Assembly: GCF_000016125.1 (NCBI RefSeq)
Contig: NC_009135.1
Span: 310,001-374,000, forward strand
Direction: 5' to 3'
Source of the DNA: Methanococcus maripaludis C5
Lineage (GTDB): Archaea; AGJL01; Methanococci; Methanococcales; Methanococcaceae
Length of the DNA stretch: 64,000 nucleotides
The notes beneath the pieces are model-generated. The model saw nothing but the letters and a program-made list of their open reading frames with translations, made no database searches and was not told the DNA's origin. This document shows, piece after piece, positions 25,935 through 36,336 of the stretch. Position 1 is the first letter of the stretch, and each line of letters opens with the position of its first letter. The translations under genes were made by a program, and so were the position numbers.

Positions 25935-27413
25935 ATGGCTAAATTTATCATGGTCGTAGGAACCTCTTCAAACAGTGGGAAAACGGTTTTGGTATCCGGA
26001 ATTTGCAGGATGCTATCAAACAAGGGTTACAAGGTAGCGCCATTTAAATCGCAGAACATGAGTTTAAATTCAAGGGTCAGCATTGAAGACGGAGAAATTG
26101 CAGTAGCACAGTACACTCAGGCAATGGCTGCAAGATCTGAACCATCAGTTCATTTTAACCCGATTTTGTTGAAACCAAAAGGAAATTTTGTGTCACAAGT
26201 AATCGTCCACGGAATTCCTTACGAAGATAGGGATTATAATGAATACCGGTCAAAAAAAGATGATTTTTTAGATAAAATAAAACAAAGTATCAATTATTTG
26301 GATAAAAATTATGATTACGTTGTAATCGAGGGAGCTGGGAGCTGTTGTGAAATAAATTTATTAAAAGACGATATTGCAAACTTAAGGGTCGCGGAAATTG
26401 CAGGAGCCGATGCAATTTTAGTTTCAGACATTGATCGAGGCGGGGTTTTTGCATCGATTTATGGAACAGTCCAGTTACTACCTGAAAACTGGAGAAACCT
26501 CTTAAAAGGATTTGTAATCAATAAATTTAGGGGAAATATTGATGTTTTAAAAGATGGGTTTGAAAAAATTGAAGAACTGACCAAAATTCCCGTTATTGGA
26601 ACTATTCTTTATGATGAAACTTTGATACTTCCTGAAGAAGACAGTCAGGCTCTGGAAGGTAAAAGAGTATTTGGAAATGTAAAAAGCCCGATCGAGGTAA
26701 ATATCGTTAAGTTTTCAAAAATTGCAAATTTTACAGACGTTGATCCACTTTCAAGCGACTGTTTAATGAAATATATTGATTTTAACGATGATATAACAGG
26801 GGATATCTTAATTTTACCTGGAACCAGATGTTCCACTGTTGAAATGGATTTAATGAAAAAGCATGGGTTAGATAAAAAAATTTTAGAATTTGTAGAAAAC
26901 GGCGGAATTGTTCTTGGAATCTGTGGTGGGTACCAGACGTTAGGAAAAATGTTAATTGATGAAGATTTTTCAGAAGGGGACATCGGGACGATTTCAGGAC
27001 TTGGATTATTTGATATGGAAACGACTTTTGGAAATGAAAAGGCAATAAAAAACTCAACTGGAACAATATCAATTTTTGATCAAAATTTTAATGTGACGGG
27101 CTATGAATTACATGAAGGACATTCAGTTTCAAATGAAACGCCATTAATATCACTTTCAAGAGGTTTTGGAAATTGTGGGGATTCATATGACGGCTCCTTT
27201 AAGATAATTGGAAATTCGTATATTTTTGGAACCTATTTTCACGGAATACTTGAAAATTTTGAATTTAGAAATTACCTCGTAAATTTTGTGAGGCATAAAA
27301 AGAATCTTTCGAAAATTGAAAATGATAATTATGCTGAAATTTTTAATGAAAACATGGATAAATTATCGAAGCTAGTCGAAGAAAGTCTTGATCTTTCAAA
27401 AATTATAAAATAA
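25935..27413 (+). CDS. cobQ: Cobyric acid synthase
   Basis: A glutamine amidotransferase that amidates four side chains of adenosyl-cobyrinic diamide (CobQ/CbiP). The 492 residues show the N-terminal dethiobiotin-synthetase-like ATPase ([12 protein letters not shown] at about 8-19, [11 protein letters not shown]) and a C-terminal class I glutaminase. The latter has the nucleophile in [10 protein letters not shown] and the His in YELHEGHS and GTYFHGI. It is the fourth corrinoid gene in the window, again standing alone. The start ATG follows a CGGTG site. Confidence 0.94.
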   Translation: MAKFIMVVGTSSNSGKTVLVSGICRMLSNKGYKVAPFKSQNMSLNSRVSIEDGEIAVAQYTQAMAARSEPSVHFNPILLKPKGNFVSQVIVHGIPYEDRDYNEYRSKKDDFLDKIKQSINYLDKNYDYVVIEGAGSCCEINLLKDDIANLRVAEIAGADAILVSDIDRGGVFASIYGTVQLLPENWRNLLKGFVINKFRGNIDVLKDGFEKIEELTKIPVIGTILYDETLILPEEDSQALEGKRVFGNVKSPIEVNIVKFSKIANFTDVDPLSSDCLMKYIDFNDDITGDILILPGTRCSTVEMDLMKKHGLDKKILEFVENGGIVLGICGGYQTLGKMLIDEDFSEGDIGTISGLGLFDMETTFGNEKAIKNSTGTISIFDQNFNVTGYELHEGHSVSNETPLISLSRGFGNCGDSYDGSFKIIGNSYIFGTYFHGILENFEFRNYLVNFVRHKKNLSKIENDNYAEIFNENMDKLSKLVEESLDLSKIIK

Positions 27414-27505
27414 TACTTACACATTTACTCCATTACTTTTTTTAAAGATTTTTAATATTGAAACAATATATTTTTTACTATCTCTATTTTTGAGGGGGCC
27501 AAATT

Positions 27506-28180
27506 ATGATCGATGAAAAAATTCGCTCTGAACTGGAATATTACATCCGTTATGAACTGAGGGGAGTTTATAAAAGCAGGATGAAGGGGGATATTTACGA
27601 AATCGAATTTGAAAATACTTCGTATTTAAAATATTTTAAAAAATTACTCGAAAAAGAAGGAATAAAGACAAAAGATGCAGATATTTCAAAAATTGAAATA
27701 TTTAGGGATCAATATATTGGTGGAATAATCGATTTATTAAAAAAGGAAAGAATGGAAGAATTAATCGAATCAATGAACTTTCATAATTCCGTAATCGAAT
27801 TTATATCTCGGAATTTTAACCCGATTATTACAAGCGGTCGTGAAAGTGGTATAATTCGCTTTAAAATGATGGATGATGGGGAAGCATTTGCATACAATGA
27901 GTTAAAAGAACTCGGGTTTAATGTATCTCTTGAAAATGAGTCAATAATTGTCGATATTTCAGATACTGTAAAAGAAATGTTTAAAAGGGTATCAACTGTT
28001 TTTGATCTTGAAAACATGACCCCATATTATGCATTCAGTGTAACTGAGGACGAAGCAATTGAAAAATGCAAAAAACTAGATGAATTGTCAGTTCCATACA
28101 AATATTCTGACGTTCATCGAGAAATATACCTTGATTTTGATTCCTTAAAACATGTAATTTCTAAATTTAAAAATGATTAA
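27506..28180 (+). CDS. Methanococcal hypothetical protein
   Basis: A 224-residue soluble, strongly charged protein with no membrane segment, signal or motif that I recognise. The alternation of short beta-like stretches and Lys/Glu-rich helices hints at two similar halves (about 1-110 and 115-224), each containing an aromatic FEN/DLEN motif. That duplication is only an impression. GAGGGGGCC precedes the ATG, a strong ribosome site. It is a single gene, tail-to-tail with the thiolase operon. Confidence 0.6.
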   Translation: MIDEKIRSELEYYIRYELRGVYKSRMKGDIYEIEFENTSYLKYFKKLLEKEGIKTKDADISKIEIFRDQYIGGIIDLLKKERMEELIESMNFHNSVIEFISRNFNPIITSGRESGIIRFKMMDDGEAFAYNELKELGFNVSLENESIIVDISDTVKEMFKRVSTVFDLENMTPYYAFSVTEDEAIEKCKKLDELSVPYKYSDVHREIYLDFDSLKHVISKFKND

Positions 28181-28194
28181 AAAAAGTTATTTAA

Positions 28195-28587
28195 TTATTG
28201 TTCGGTTGGAACGAACTTGTATCCGTAGCTGATTACGCCATCGCATCCGTCTTCTCTTATTTTTCTAAAGACTGTTTCGACAGGCATTCCTATTTTAATT
28301 TCTTCAGGTTCGCAGTCGATCTGAGCTGTGACTTTTGTACCTTCTTCAAGTTCCACGATACCAATTACGTATGGGGACTGTTTTTCAAAGTCCTTTGGCG
28401 CAGCGTATACTACTGAGTATGTGTACACTTTACCTTTACCGCCCAATTTGAAATCTTCCAATTCTCCCTTTCTTCTGCATTCTGGGCAGACACTTCTTGC
28501 AGGGAAGTAAACGGTTCCACATGTTTTACATTTTGATCCAATAAGGTTGTACCTTTCTTGCATGCTTCTCCAGGTTCTTACTACCAT
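28195..28587 (-). CDS. Zn-ribbon/OB-fold DUF35 partner of thiolase-HMG-CoA synthase
   Basis: 130 residues. The N-terminal rubredoxin-like zinc ribbon has C20xxC23 and C34xxC37 (SKCKTCGTVYFPARSVCPEC). It is followed by an OB-fold with GKVYTYSVVY and PYVIGIVELEEGTKV. In archaea this protein is known to bridge acetoacetyl-CoA thiolase and HMG-CoA synthase into one complex that channels the intermediate. The gene order here, HMG-CoA synthase - thiolase - DUF35, supports that role. Confidence 0.9.
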   Translation of the reverse strand: MVVRTWRSMQERYNLIGSKCKTCGTVYFPARSVCPECRRKGELEDFKLGGKGKVYTYSVVYAAPKDFEKQSPYVIGIVELEEGTKVTAQIDCEPEEIKIGMPVETVFRKIREDGCDGVISYGYKFVPTEQ

Positions 28588-28621
28588 AATCTCACCGGAA
28601 ATTTTTTGCTTAAATTAGTAA

Positions 28622-29818
<1,197 letters not shown>

Positions 29819-30868
29819 TTACATTCTAATTTTTCCTCTGTATTTCAAGTAAACTGCGTAATCAACGTATTTTTTACTTTCCAAGAGTTTTTCAGTGGTT
29901 ATTTCTTTGTCAACCACTTCTGAAATTCTGTCAGATACTGTAATGTCAAATGCATCACTTCCTGCACCACTACCATATGATACAACGAAGATTCTGTCAT
30001 CTGCTTTCGCATGGTCTAAAATATTTGAAAGTCCGAGTGGAACAGCTCCTGAATAGGTGTTTCCCAAGTATGGTGTTAAAAGTCCGTATTTGTACTGTTC
30101 TTCGGTAAATCCTAACTGTTTAGCTGCGCTTATGTAGAATTTTCCATTTGGCTGGTGGAATACGCAGTAATCGTAATCTTTTGCAGTAGTATCCATTTTT
30201 GCCATCATGCCTTTTGCACCGTTTAAAACGTGCTTGAAGTATGCAGGTTCTCCTGTAAATCTACCACCGTGTTTTGGGTAGTGTTCATGTTCTCTTCTCC
30301 AGAAATCTGGGGTATCTGTGGTGTAAGAGTATGTTCCGTTGAATTTAGCGATAAATTCTTCTTTTTTAGCACCGATGATGTATGCAGCACCACCTGCAGC
30401 AGCAGTGTATTCAAGAGCATCTCCTGGAGCTCCCTGAGCAGTATCCGCACCAACTGCCATAGCATATTCCATCATTTCGCTTCCAACTAAACCCATACAC
30501 ATTTGCATTCCCGCAGTTCCTGCTTTACATGCAAACTCTAAATCTGCTGCGGTAAAGTCTGGTGATACACCACATGCTTCAGCAACGATTCCTGATGTTG
30601 GTTTTACTGCATAAGGGTGGCTTTCACTTCCTACGTAAACAGCGCCAATATCTTTTGGGTTAATTCCTGCTCTTGATAATGCTCTTCTTGCAGCCTGTAC
30701 TGATATTGTTGCAGTATCTTCGTCAGGTCCTGGAACGCTTTTTTCGTTTACAACAAGACCTCTTTTGATTGCTTGAGCGTCTTTACCCCAAGCACCAGCG
30801 ATATCTTCCGCTTTTATTCTATATTTTGGAAGGTCACTTCCATATCCTACAATACCTACTTCTTTCAT
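29819..30868 (-). CDS. Hydroxymethylglutaryl-CoA synthase (archaeal type)
   Basis: A 349-residue enzyme making HMG-CoA from acetoacetyl-CoA and acetyl-CoA in the mevalonate pathway. E82 in [13 protein letters not shown]114 in [13 protein letters not shown] and the His of VFHQPNGKF match the catalytic Glu-Cys-His set. The start ATG follows GGTGAGC. The leader (30869-30929) carries a TATA-like box and a 22-bp palindrome, so its expression is probably controlled by the HTH regulator encoded immediately upstream. Confidence 0.95.
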   Translation of the reverse strand: MKEVGIVGYGSDLPKYRIKAEDIAGAWGKDAQAIKRGLVVNEKSVPGPDEDTATISVQAARRALSRAGINPKDIGAVYVGSESHPYAVKPTSGIVAEACGVSPDFTAADLEFACKAGTAGMQMCMGLVGSEMMEYAMAVGADTAQGAPGDALEYTAAAGGAAYIIGAKKEEFIAKFNGTYSYTTDTPDFWRREHEHYPKHGGRFTGEPAYFKHVLNGAKGMMAKMDTTAKDYDYCVFHQPNGKFYISAAKQLGFTEEQYKYGLLTPYLGNTYSGAVPLGLSNILDHAKADDRIFVVSYGSGAGSDAFDITVSDRISEVVDKEITTEKLLESKKYVDYAVYLKYRGKIRM

Positions 30869-30886
30869 CTGCTCACCATTTTTTTG

Positions 30887-30908
30887 TTAATGAACAATTG
30901 TTAATTAA
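30887..30908. promoter_or_regulatory. 22-bp near-perfect palindrome in the HMG-CoA synthase promoter
   Basis: Half-sites TTAATGAACAA and TTGTTAATTAA are inverted copies with one mismatch; the central AACAATTGTT is perfect. On the minus strand it directly follows a TATA-like TTTATATTG (about 30910-30918). It ends about 18 nt before the HMG-CoA synthase start codon. This is a classic position for a repressor that blocks transcription initiation. The HTH protein encoded 21 nt away is the natural candidate ligand; that link is inference. Confidence 0.55.
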
Positions 30909-30929
30909 TAACAATATAAACAAAAAAAA

Positions 30930-31619
30930 TTATTTCATTTCTTTTAATCGCTTTAAAAGCTCATCGGTACTTAATTCTGTCACTATGAGGCATATTCCCT
31001 CAAGTTCGGCAAGTTTAACCGCAAGTTTATCTAGTTCGGAAACTCCGTTGAATATAACGACTCGTGGTTTAATATTGCTTACACGAATTGCAACCATGGG
31101 GCTTCGTCCTGCTGAAACTTCGGTAAAAATCAATGCTCTTTCAGTTGTCCAACCATAGAGATTTAGGAAATCCTGGCCATTCATTTCCAAAATAGCTTTA
31201 ACACTGTCTACCACAGTATGGCCAAATAGCTGATTATTTAAACTGTTTTCGCCACAGATTACCTTTCCTTCGATAGTGGAAAGTAATTCTCTGACTCCAA
31301 CTGGGTTTTGATATTCTTTTATTTGCAAAATCGCCTTCATCGAGGTCGGGTTTAACACTTTACTCAATGCTTTTATGGTATGTCCGCCCCTTTCCTTGTC
31401 AATTTCTAGGAGTGCATATACATATTTTTTGACGATATTTACTCCAGGATTCTTTCTTCTGCCAACTTCGTAATCACTGATCACTGATGGGGAGACATCT
31501 AGGTACCTTGCAGTTTCTATCTGCGGTATGCCAAACATTTCTCTCCATTTTTTCATGGCTTTACCGATATCTTCGGACAATACAATTTCTCCCATGATAT
31601 GTATCGCTATTTTCTCCAT
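30930..31619 (-). CDS. XRE-type transcriptional regulator beside the mevalonate operon
   Basis: 229 residues. An N-terminal helix-turn-helix is at about 24-55 (FGIPQIETARYLDVSPSVISDYEVGRRKNPG). It is followed by a long C-terminal domain of about 150 residues rich in Val and Ile (VAIRVSNIKPRVVIFNGVSELD, GICLIVTELSTDELLKRL), which could sense a ligand. I do not recognise a specific ligand-binding family. Two starts are possible, ATG 31619 or the internal ATG at 31595 (MGEIV); neither has a strong ribosome site. It reads into the HMG-CoA synthase genes after 61 nt, so it may control them. Confidence 0.75.
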   Translation of the reverse strand: MEKIAIHIMGEIVLSEDIGKAMKKWREMFGIPQIETARYLDVSPSVISDYEVGRRKNPGVNIVKKYVYALLEIDKERGGHTIKALSKVLNPTSMKAILQIKEYQNPVGVRELLSTIEGKVICGENSLNNQLFGHTVVDSVKAILEMNGQDFLNLYGWTTERALIFTEVSAGRSPMVAIRVSNIKPRVVIFNGVSELDKLAVKLAELEGICLIVTELSTDELLKRLKEMK

Positions 31620-31749
31620 GGCACTATATGTGGGCTAATTCTTATATAAATATTTCGATTTAAAATATAAAGTCATTCGCTATATGTCGAAATGGTTAAA
31701 AATGTATTTTTAAAATGAATAAATTGGGTTTAAAATAGAATTTAATGAA

Positions 31750-32814
31750 TTAATATTCTAAATTGGAATCTCTGTCGCTTTTTTCATAAATTCCAAGAAG
31801 TTTTACGAATTTTTCGATCTCTTTTTTCTCAATTTTTACGTTTTCGTGTGATTTTTTCAAGATATAGGGGTAGTCTGAAACAGATATTCTTTGAAGATTT
31901 GAAAAGAAAGTTTCGTCTAATTCTTCAAATGAAGTTATGCACAAAGTTCCGCTGTTTTTATCAAGTTTTACAAACTGGTAATTTAGTTTTTTAAGGTCAA
32001 TTCCAAATTTTTTAAAGTATTCAACGTTTTTATAGAAATTTTTATTTATTTTTTCATCAACGAGATCGAGGGGTTTTGAGTACCCTGAATTTTTACATTT
32101 TGAAAATATTGCAAGATCCGGAATGAGTGCATCTTTAAAATAAATGTTCATTTTTGAAGTTTTTGCAACTCCAACAATTTTTTCACGATATTTTAAAATT
32201 TCAGATAATAATATTAAATATTCAAGCTGTTCGAGTATAATTTTTTCTTCTTCGCTAAATTTTAAATCATTTGAAAGTTCAACACTCGAGTTAATATTTT
32301 TAGAATCGATTTCTTCAAAAATTTTATTTTTTAATTCAATGCCATAATGTTCGTAGTACTTGGAAATTGTATTTTCTACGTTTTCCCCGTTAATCGAAAA
32401 TTTATTGTTTGTCTGAACGAGTAGTGAATAAAGAGAACCATCATAAAGATAGTAGTCGATATTCCTGTTTTTCAAATTCCAGAGCGCAACTTTTAATTCC
32501 ATATTGAGCATGTAAAGACTGAGTCTACTTTGAACATACCTGTATGGTAAAATAATATTTGAATCCCATGCAGAAATGGATTCTTCAACTTTTCCATCAG
32601 TTTTTTGAACGTATGAAACAGCACCAGAAATATACAGACAGTAATTTATGTAATCGATTTTGTTGAAGCTTCCATCTCCTCCTGCAAAAATTGCATCAGA
32701 AGTACTCGAAAAATCGCAATTATTCCAGTAACTTTCATAATCAAAGTTAAAATCGATATTTTTTATTTTAGAACATATATTCTCCTTTTTTGAGAGGAGT
32801 TTTGAATAGTCCAT
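31750..32814 (-). CDS. nurA: NurA-domain nuclease
   Basis: About 354 residues. The NurA pattern is visible: an N-terminal acidic motif AGGDGSFN, a second YYLYDGSLYS near residue 125, VGVAKTSKMN near 215 and a late DYPYILKKSHEN. NurA is a 5'-3' end-resection nuclease that works with the HerA helicase and Mre11-Rad50. HerA, Mre11 and Rad50 are not adjacent, whereas in many archaea they are. The ATG at 32814 is preferred because GGTGTATTTT precedes it. It lies 36 nt after the aIF2-gamma gene on the same strand. Confidence 0.7.
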   Translation of the reverse strand: MDYSKLLSKKENICSKIKNIDFNFDYESYWNNCDFSSTSDAIFAGGDGSFNKIDYINYCLYISGAVSYVQKTDGKVEESISAWDSNIILPYRYVQSRLSLYMLNMELKVALWNLKNRNIDYYLYDGSLYSLLVQTNNKFSINGENVENTISKYYEHYGIELKNKIFEEIDSKNINSSVELSNDLKFSEEEKIILEQLEYLILLSEILKYREKIVGVAKTSKMNIYFKDALIPDLAIFSKCKNSGYSKPLDLVDEKINKNFYKNVEYFKKFGIDLKKLNYQFVKLDKNSGTLCITSFEELDETFFSNLQRISVSDYPYILKKSHENVKIEKKEIEKFVKLLGIYEKSDRDSNLEY

Positions 32815-32850
32815 AAAATACACCTAAAAGTTAAAAAAATAATAAAAGAG

Positions 32851-34083
32851 TTATAAAATTATTCCGTATCCGATCAATCTCCATCTTGATCCGATTTTTC
32901 TGCTTATTGCAACTCTGTCACCTTTATCTGCACATACTGGTAATTTTAATTTAATTTCTGCTTTGTCAGCTCTTGCAGATGCCGTTACACCGACAGTTGT
33001 AGACGTTCCAACGTTTAACATCAAAACTTCGTTTGTTTTCAAAGGTTCGATTACAAGTTCATCTTGGGATCCAACAACTCTTTCAAGGAGTTGTGGTTTG
33101 ATAACCATTTTTTCTAAAGTTTCAGGAAGGGTTCCTGGAAGTCCTGCTAAACTTCCGCTCAATGCATCGGATTTTGTTAAATTTGGATCTAATTCAGTTC
33201 CAACACCGATTAATCCACCGGGTACTGCGGATTTTAATTTTTTACCTCCAACTCCTAGGGATATAATTTTAGTTACGATTGGAACCCAGTGCGTTTTGTT
33301 TCCTTCAGTTACTTTTATACCTGGTTTTATTTCAAGCTCGTCACCAACTTTTAAAGCACCTTGGATGATACTTCCCCCGATAACTCCACCTTTTAAGTCT
33401 TTTATTTCAGAACCGGGTTTATTTACGTCAAAACTTCTAGCAACATATAATTTGGGGGTTAAAGTTTCGTCTCTTTCTGGAGTCGGGATAAATTCCTGAA
33501 TTGCTTTTAAAAGTACATCTAAGTTTGCACCATGGTGTGCTGAAACTGGGATAATTGGCGCATTTTCTGCAACAGTTCCTTTTGTAAATTCTTTAATTTG
33601 GTTGTAATTTTCAATTGCAGCTTCTTCAGTTACGAGGTCGATTTTATTTTGAACGATTAATATGTTTTCAACACCAAGGGCGTCAAGTGCCATCAAGTGT
33701 TCTTTTGTTTGAGGTTGTGGGCATTCTTCGCTTGCAGCAATAACTAAAATTGCACCATCCATAAGTGAAGCTCCTGAAAGCATTGTAGCCATCAGTGTTT
33801 CGTGTCCGGGAGCATCCACAAATGATATTTTTCTTAAAGTAACTAATTTACCGCCACAAGAGTCGCATTTCTTACCGACAGTATAGCATTCTGGTTCGTC
33901 GCATGTTTCGCATTTCTTTATCTCACAGTCTGCATATCCGAGCCTTATTGAAATTCCTCTCTTGAGCTCTTCACTATGTGTGTCGGTCCATACACCAGTT
34001 AATTTCCTTGTTAAACTCGTTTTTCCGTGGTCTACGTGACCTACCATTCCAATATTAACTTCTGATTGGTTGGATGCTGCCAT
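32851..34083 (-). CDS. eif2g: Translation initiation factor aIF2 gamma subunit
   Basis: The GTPase core of aIF2, which delivers initiator Met-tRNA to the small ribosomal subunit. In 410 residues the G1 loop GHVDHGKTS is at 15-23, DAPGHE and NKID motifs follow, and a zinc knuckle (C58, C61, C73, C76) sits in the switch region, a hallmark of the gamma subunit as distinct from EF-Tu. ATG start. Its leader (34084-34244) has a TATA-like AAAGATTATATATC on the minus strand. It lies downstream of ribosomal protein S6e on the same strand. Confidence 0.97.
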
Positions 34084-34244
34084 TTTATCCCTCGCACAAT
34101 TTTTTAGTTTTTTAAATTACAAGAATACTTGAAAATCAATATAAAAATGACTTTAAAACTATAATCACTTTATGGCTAATCCTTTATATAGATATATAAT
34201 CTTTAAAAAAGTCTAACCAACTAAAATAGAAAAAAAGAGTTAAT

Positions 34245-34619
34245 TTATTCGATGCTTTCAGGTTCTCCGCCGAGTGGTGCTGAACCGTATTCTACAACTT
34301 TTGTGTTGATTAATGTAATGTCTTTAGAGATTGTGTTTCCTCTTAAGCTTTTTCTTCTTCTGAGACCTTTTTCTTTAACATTGTATCCAGGTCCGCTTTT
34401 TAAGAGTACTCTCATTTTCATAGCGCCGTGAATGTCATGTCTCATTGCAAATCCACATTTGTCGGATCCGCCTGTGATTTTTAATTTGTATCCTTCTAAT
34501 TCAACAACTGAACCGCTGATTTCGTCACCGATTTTTTTACCGATGAGTGCAGTTGATTCTGTTTCGAATTGGTATGATTTTCCTGTTTTAGAATCTGATA
34601 CAACAACTTTAAAAGCCAT
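34245..34619 (-). CDS. rps6e: Ribosomal protein S6e
   Basis: A 124-residue archaeal S6e. FKVVVSDSKTGKSYQFE at the start, GKKIGDEISG, GGSDKCGFAMRHDIHG and the arginine-rich GLRRRKSLRGNTIS match the family. AGGTAATATT precedes ATG 34619; an in-frame start at 34658 is unlikely. It is encoded upstream of aIF2-gamma, a common translation-gene pairing in archaea. Confidence 0.95.
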   Translation of the reverse strand: MAFKVVVSDSKTGKSYQFETESTALIGKKIGDEISGSVVELEGYKLKITGGSDKCGFAMRHDIHGAMKMRVLLKSGPGYNVKEKGLRRRKSLRGNTISKDITLINTKVVEYGSAPLGGEPESIE

Positions 34620-34827
34620 AATATTACCTCGTTTTTGTTTTAATATATCTTGTTTCAAATCGTTCGCGAAAAAGCTCTAAAAATTTATTTTTCCAAAAAT
34701 TTTCCTAAATTCCCGTCTCTGTTCTATTACTAACTTCTTACTTTTATAGTTTTTGGAAAGATCAACGGGGATAATAATCGGTAAAACTCGAATAAACCAT
34801 TAATAAAAAAAAGTTTAAAAAAAGTAA

Positions 34828-36168
34828 TTAGATTTTTAAGTATTGTTTTGTTTCCCAGTCTGTAACTGAGGTTCTGAATGAATCCCATTCAGCATTTTTG
34901 ATTTCAATGAAGTTTTCAAAGATGTGTTTTCCTAATGCATCTTTCAATACTGAGTTGTTTTCTAACTCGTCAAGCGCAGCTTTTAAGTTTGCAGGAACTG
35001 ATTCGATTCCTTCAGCTTTTTTCTGAGCTTCACTCATTGCAAAGATGTTCTTTTCAACAGGGTCTATAGCACTTAATTTTCTTTTTACACCATCTAAACC
35101 TGCTGCAAGCATTACTGTGAATGCTAAGTATGGGTTACATGATGGGTCAGGTGCTCTGAATTCAATTCTTGTTCCCTTTCCTCTTGGAGCTGGAACTCTA
35201 ACGATTGCACTTCTGTTTGCATTTGCCCAAGCAATGTTTACAGGAGCTTCGTATCCTGGAACTAATCTTTTGTATGAGTTTACTGTTGGGTTTGTAACTG
35301 CAACAATTGATTTCGCATGGTCTAAAATACCTGCAACATAGCTCATACAGGTTTCACTTAATTGGTATTGTGCGCTTTCATCGTAGAATGATGGTTCACC
35401 GTTTAACCAGATACTCTGGTGGCAGTGCATACCGCTTCCGTTGATTCCGAAGAATGGTTTAGGCATGAATGTAGCTTTTAAACCTTCTTGTGCAGCAAGT
35501 GTTTTGATTGTTGTTTTGAAAGTTACAACGCTATCTGCAGTTTTTACAGCATCTGCGAATTTGAAGTCAACTTCGTGCTGACCTTCTGCAACTTCGTGGT
35601 GGCTTGCTTCTACGTGGAAACCTAAGTTTTCAAGAGCGAATACGATTTTTCTTCTGATATCGCATCCTCCATCAAGAGGTTCTAAGTCGAAGTATCCTGC
35701 ATCATCTGCTGGAACCCATGAACCGCATGCATCTTCTTTTAAGATGAAAAATTCTGGTTCAGGACCTACGAAGAATTCTCCACCGAGTTCTTCATCGAAC
35801 TTAGCTAAAACTCTTTTTAAGCATCCTCTTGGGTCTCCTTCGAATGGTTTTCCGGTTGTAGTGTATACATCACAGATAACTCTTGCAACTGATTTTTCGG
35901 TTGGTCTCCATGGGAGTACTGACAATGTTTTTAAGTCTGGCTTTAACATCATGTCAGAACTTTCAATTGAAACAAATCCTTCAATTGAAGAACCATCGAA
36001 GTATAATCCTTTTTCCAATACATCGTATAATTCTTCCTCACCAGCAGCACCTGCTTTTACTGGGTAAGCGATGTTTTTTGGCTCACCGTGTATGTCTACA
36101 AACTGGAATCTTATGAATTTAACGTTGTTCGTTTTTATGTAGTCCATAGCCTGTTCAACAGAATTCAT
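34828..36168 (-). CDS. glnA: Glutamine synthetase, type I-alpha
   Basis: A 446-residue GSI that joins ammonium to glutamate. The metal and substrate motifs FDGSSIEGF, GPEPEFFIL, EVAEGQHEVDFKF, GSGMHCHQS and APRGKGTRIEFRAPDPSCNPY are all present. The loop that carries the adenylylated Tyr in enterobacterial GS reads NIFAMS, so covalent regulation by adenylylation is not expected. Two ATGs are close together; the second (36168) has GGAGG at the better spacing. Transcription is probably repressed by NrpR through the operator upstream. Confidence 0.96.
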   Translation of the reverse strand: MNSVEQAMDYIKTNNVKFIRFQFVDIHGEPKNIAYPVKAGAAGEEELYDVLEKGLYFDGSSIEGFVSIESSDMMLKPDLKTLSVLPWRPTEKSVARVICDVYTTTGKPFEGDPRGCLKRVLAKFDEELGGEFFVGPEPEFFILKEDACGSWVPADDAGYFDLEPLDGGCDIRRKIVFALENLGFHVEASHHEVAEGQHEVDFKFADAVKTADSVVTFKTTIKTLAAQEGLKATFMPKPFFGINGSGMHCHQSIWLNGEPSFYDESAQYQLSETCMSYVAGILDHAKSIVAVTNPTVNSYKRLVPGYEAPVNIAWANANRSAIVRVPAPRGKGTRIEFRAPDPSCNPYLAFTVMLAAGLDGVKRKLSAIDPVEKNIFAMSEAQKKAEGIESVPANLKAALDELENNSVLKDALGKHIFENFIEIKNAEWDSFRTSVTDWETKQYLKI

Positions 36169-36197
36169 ATTCATGCCTCCGAAATCATTGATATATA

Positions 36198-36211
36198 GGA
36201 AATAGCTTTCC
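36198..36211. promoter_or_regulatory. NrpR nitrogen operator of glnA
   Basis: GGAA-ATAGCT-TTCC is an exact match to the GGAA-N6-TTCC operator known for the nitrogen repressor NrpR in Methanococcus. It lies about 30 nt before the glnA start. A long TATA-like run (AAAATATATATATTG on the minus strand, about 36219-36233) lies just upstream. Repression during ammonium sufficiency, relieved by 2-oxoglutarate, is the known logic of such sites. Confidence 0.85.
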
Positions 36212-36336
36212 GCTTTTTCAATATATATATTTTACGGTACGTAAATCAATATTTATTAATATATATTAGCTATAATTCTGGTATTGCTAACATAAAATCT
36301 ATTTACTTCAATATTAATATTATATTCGGTGATTTA

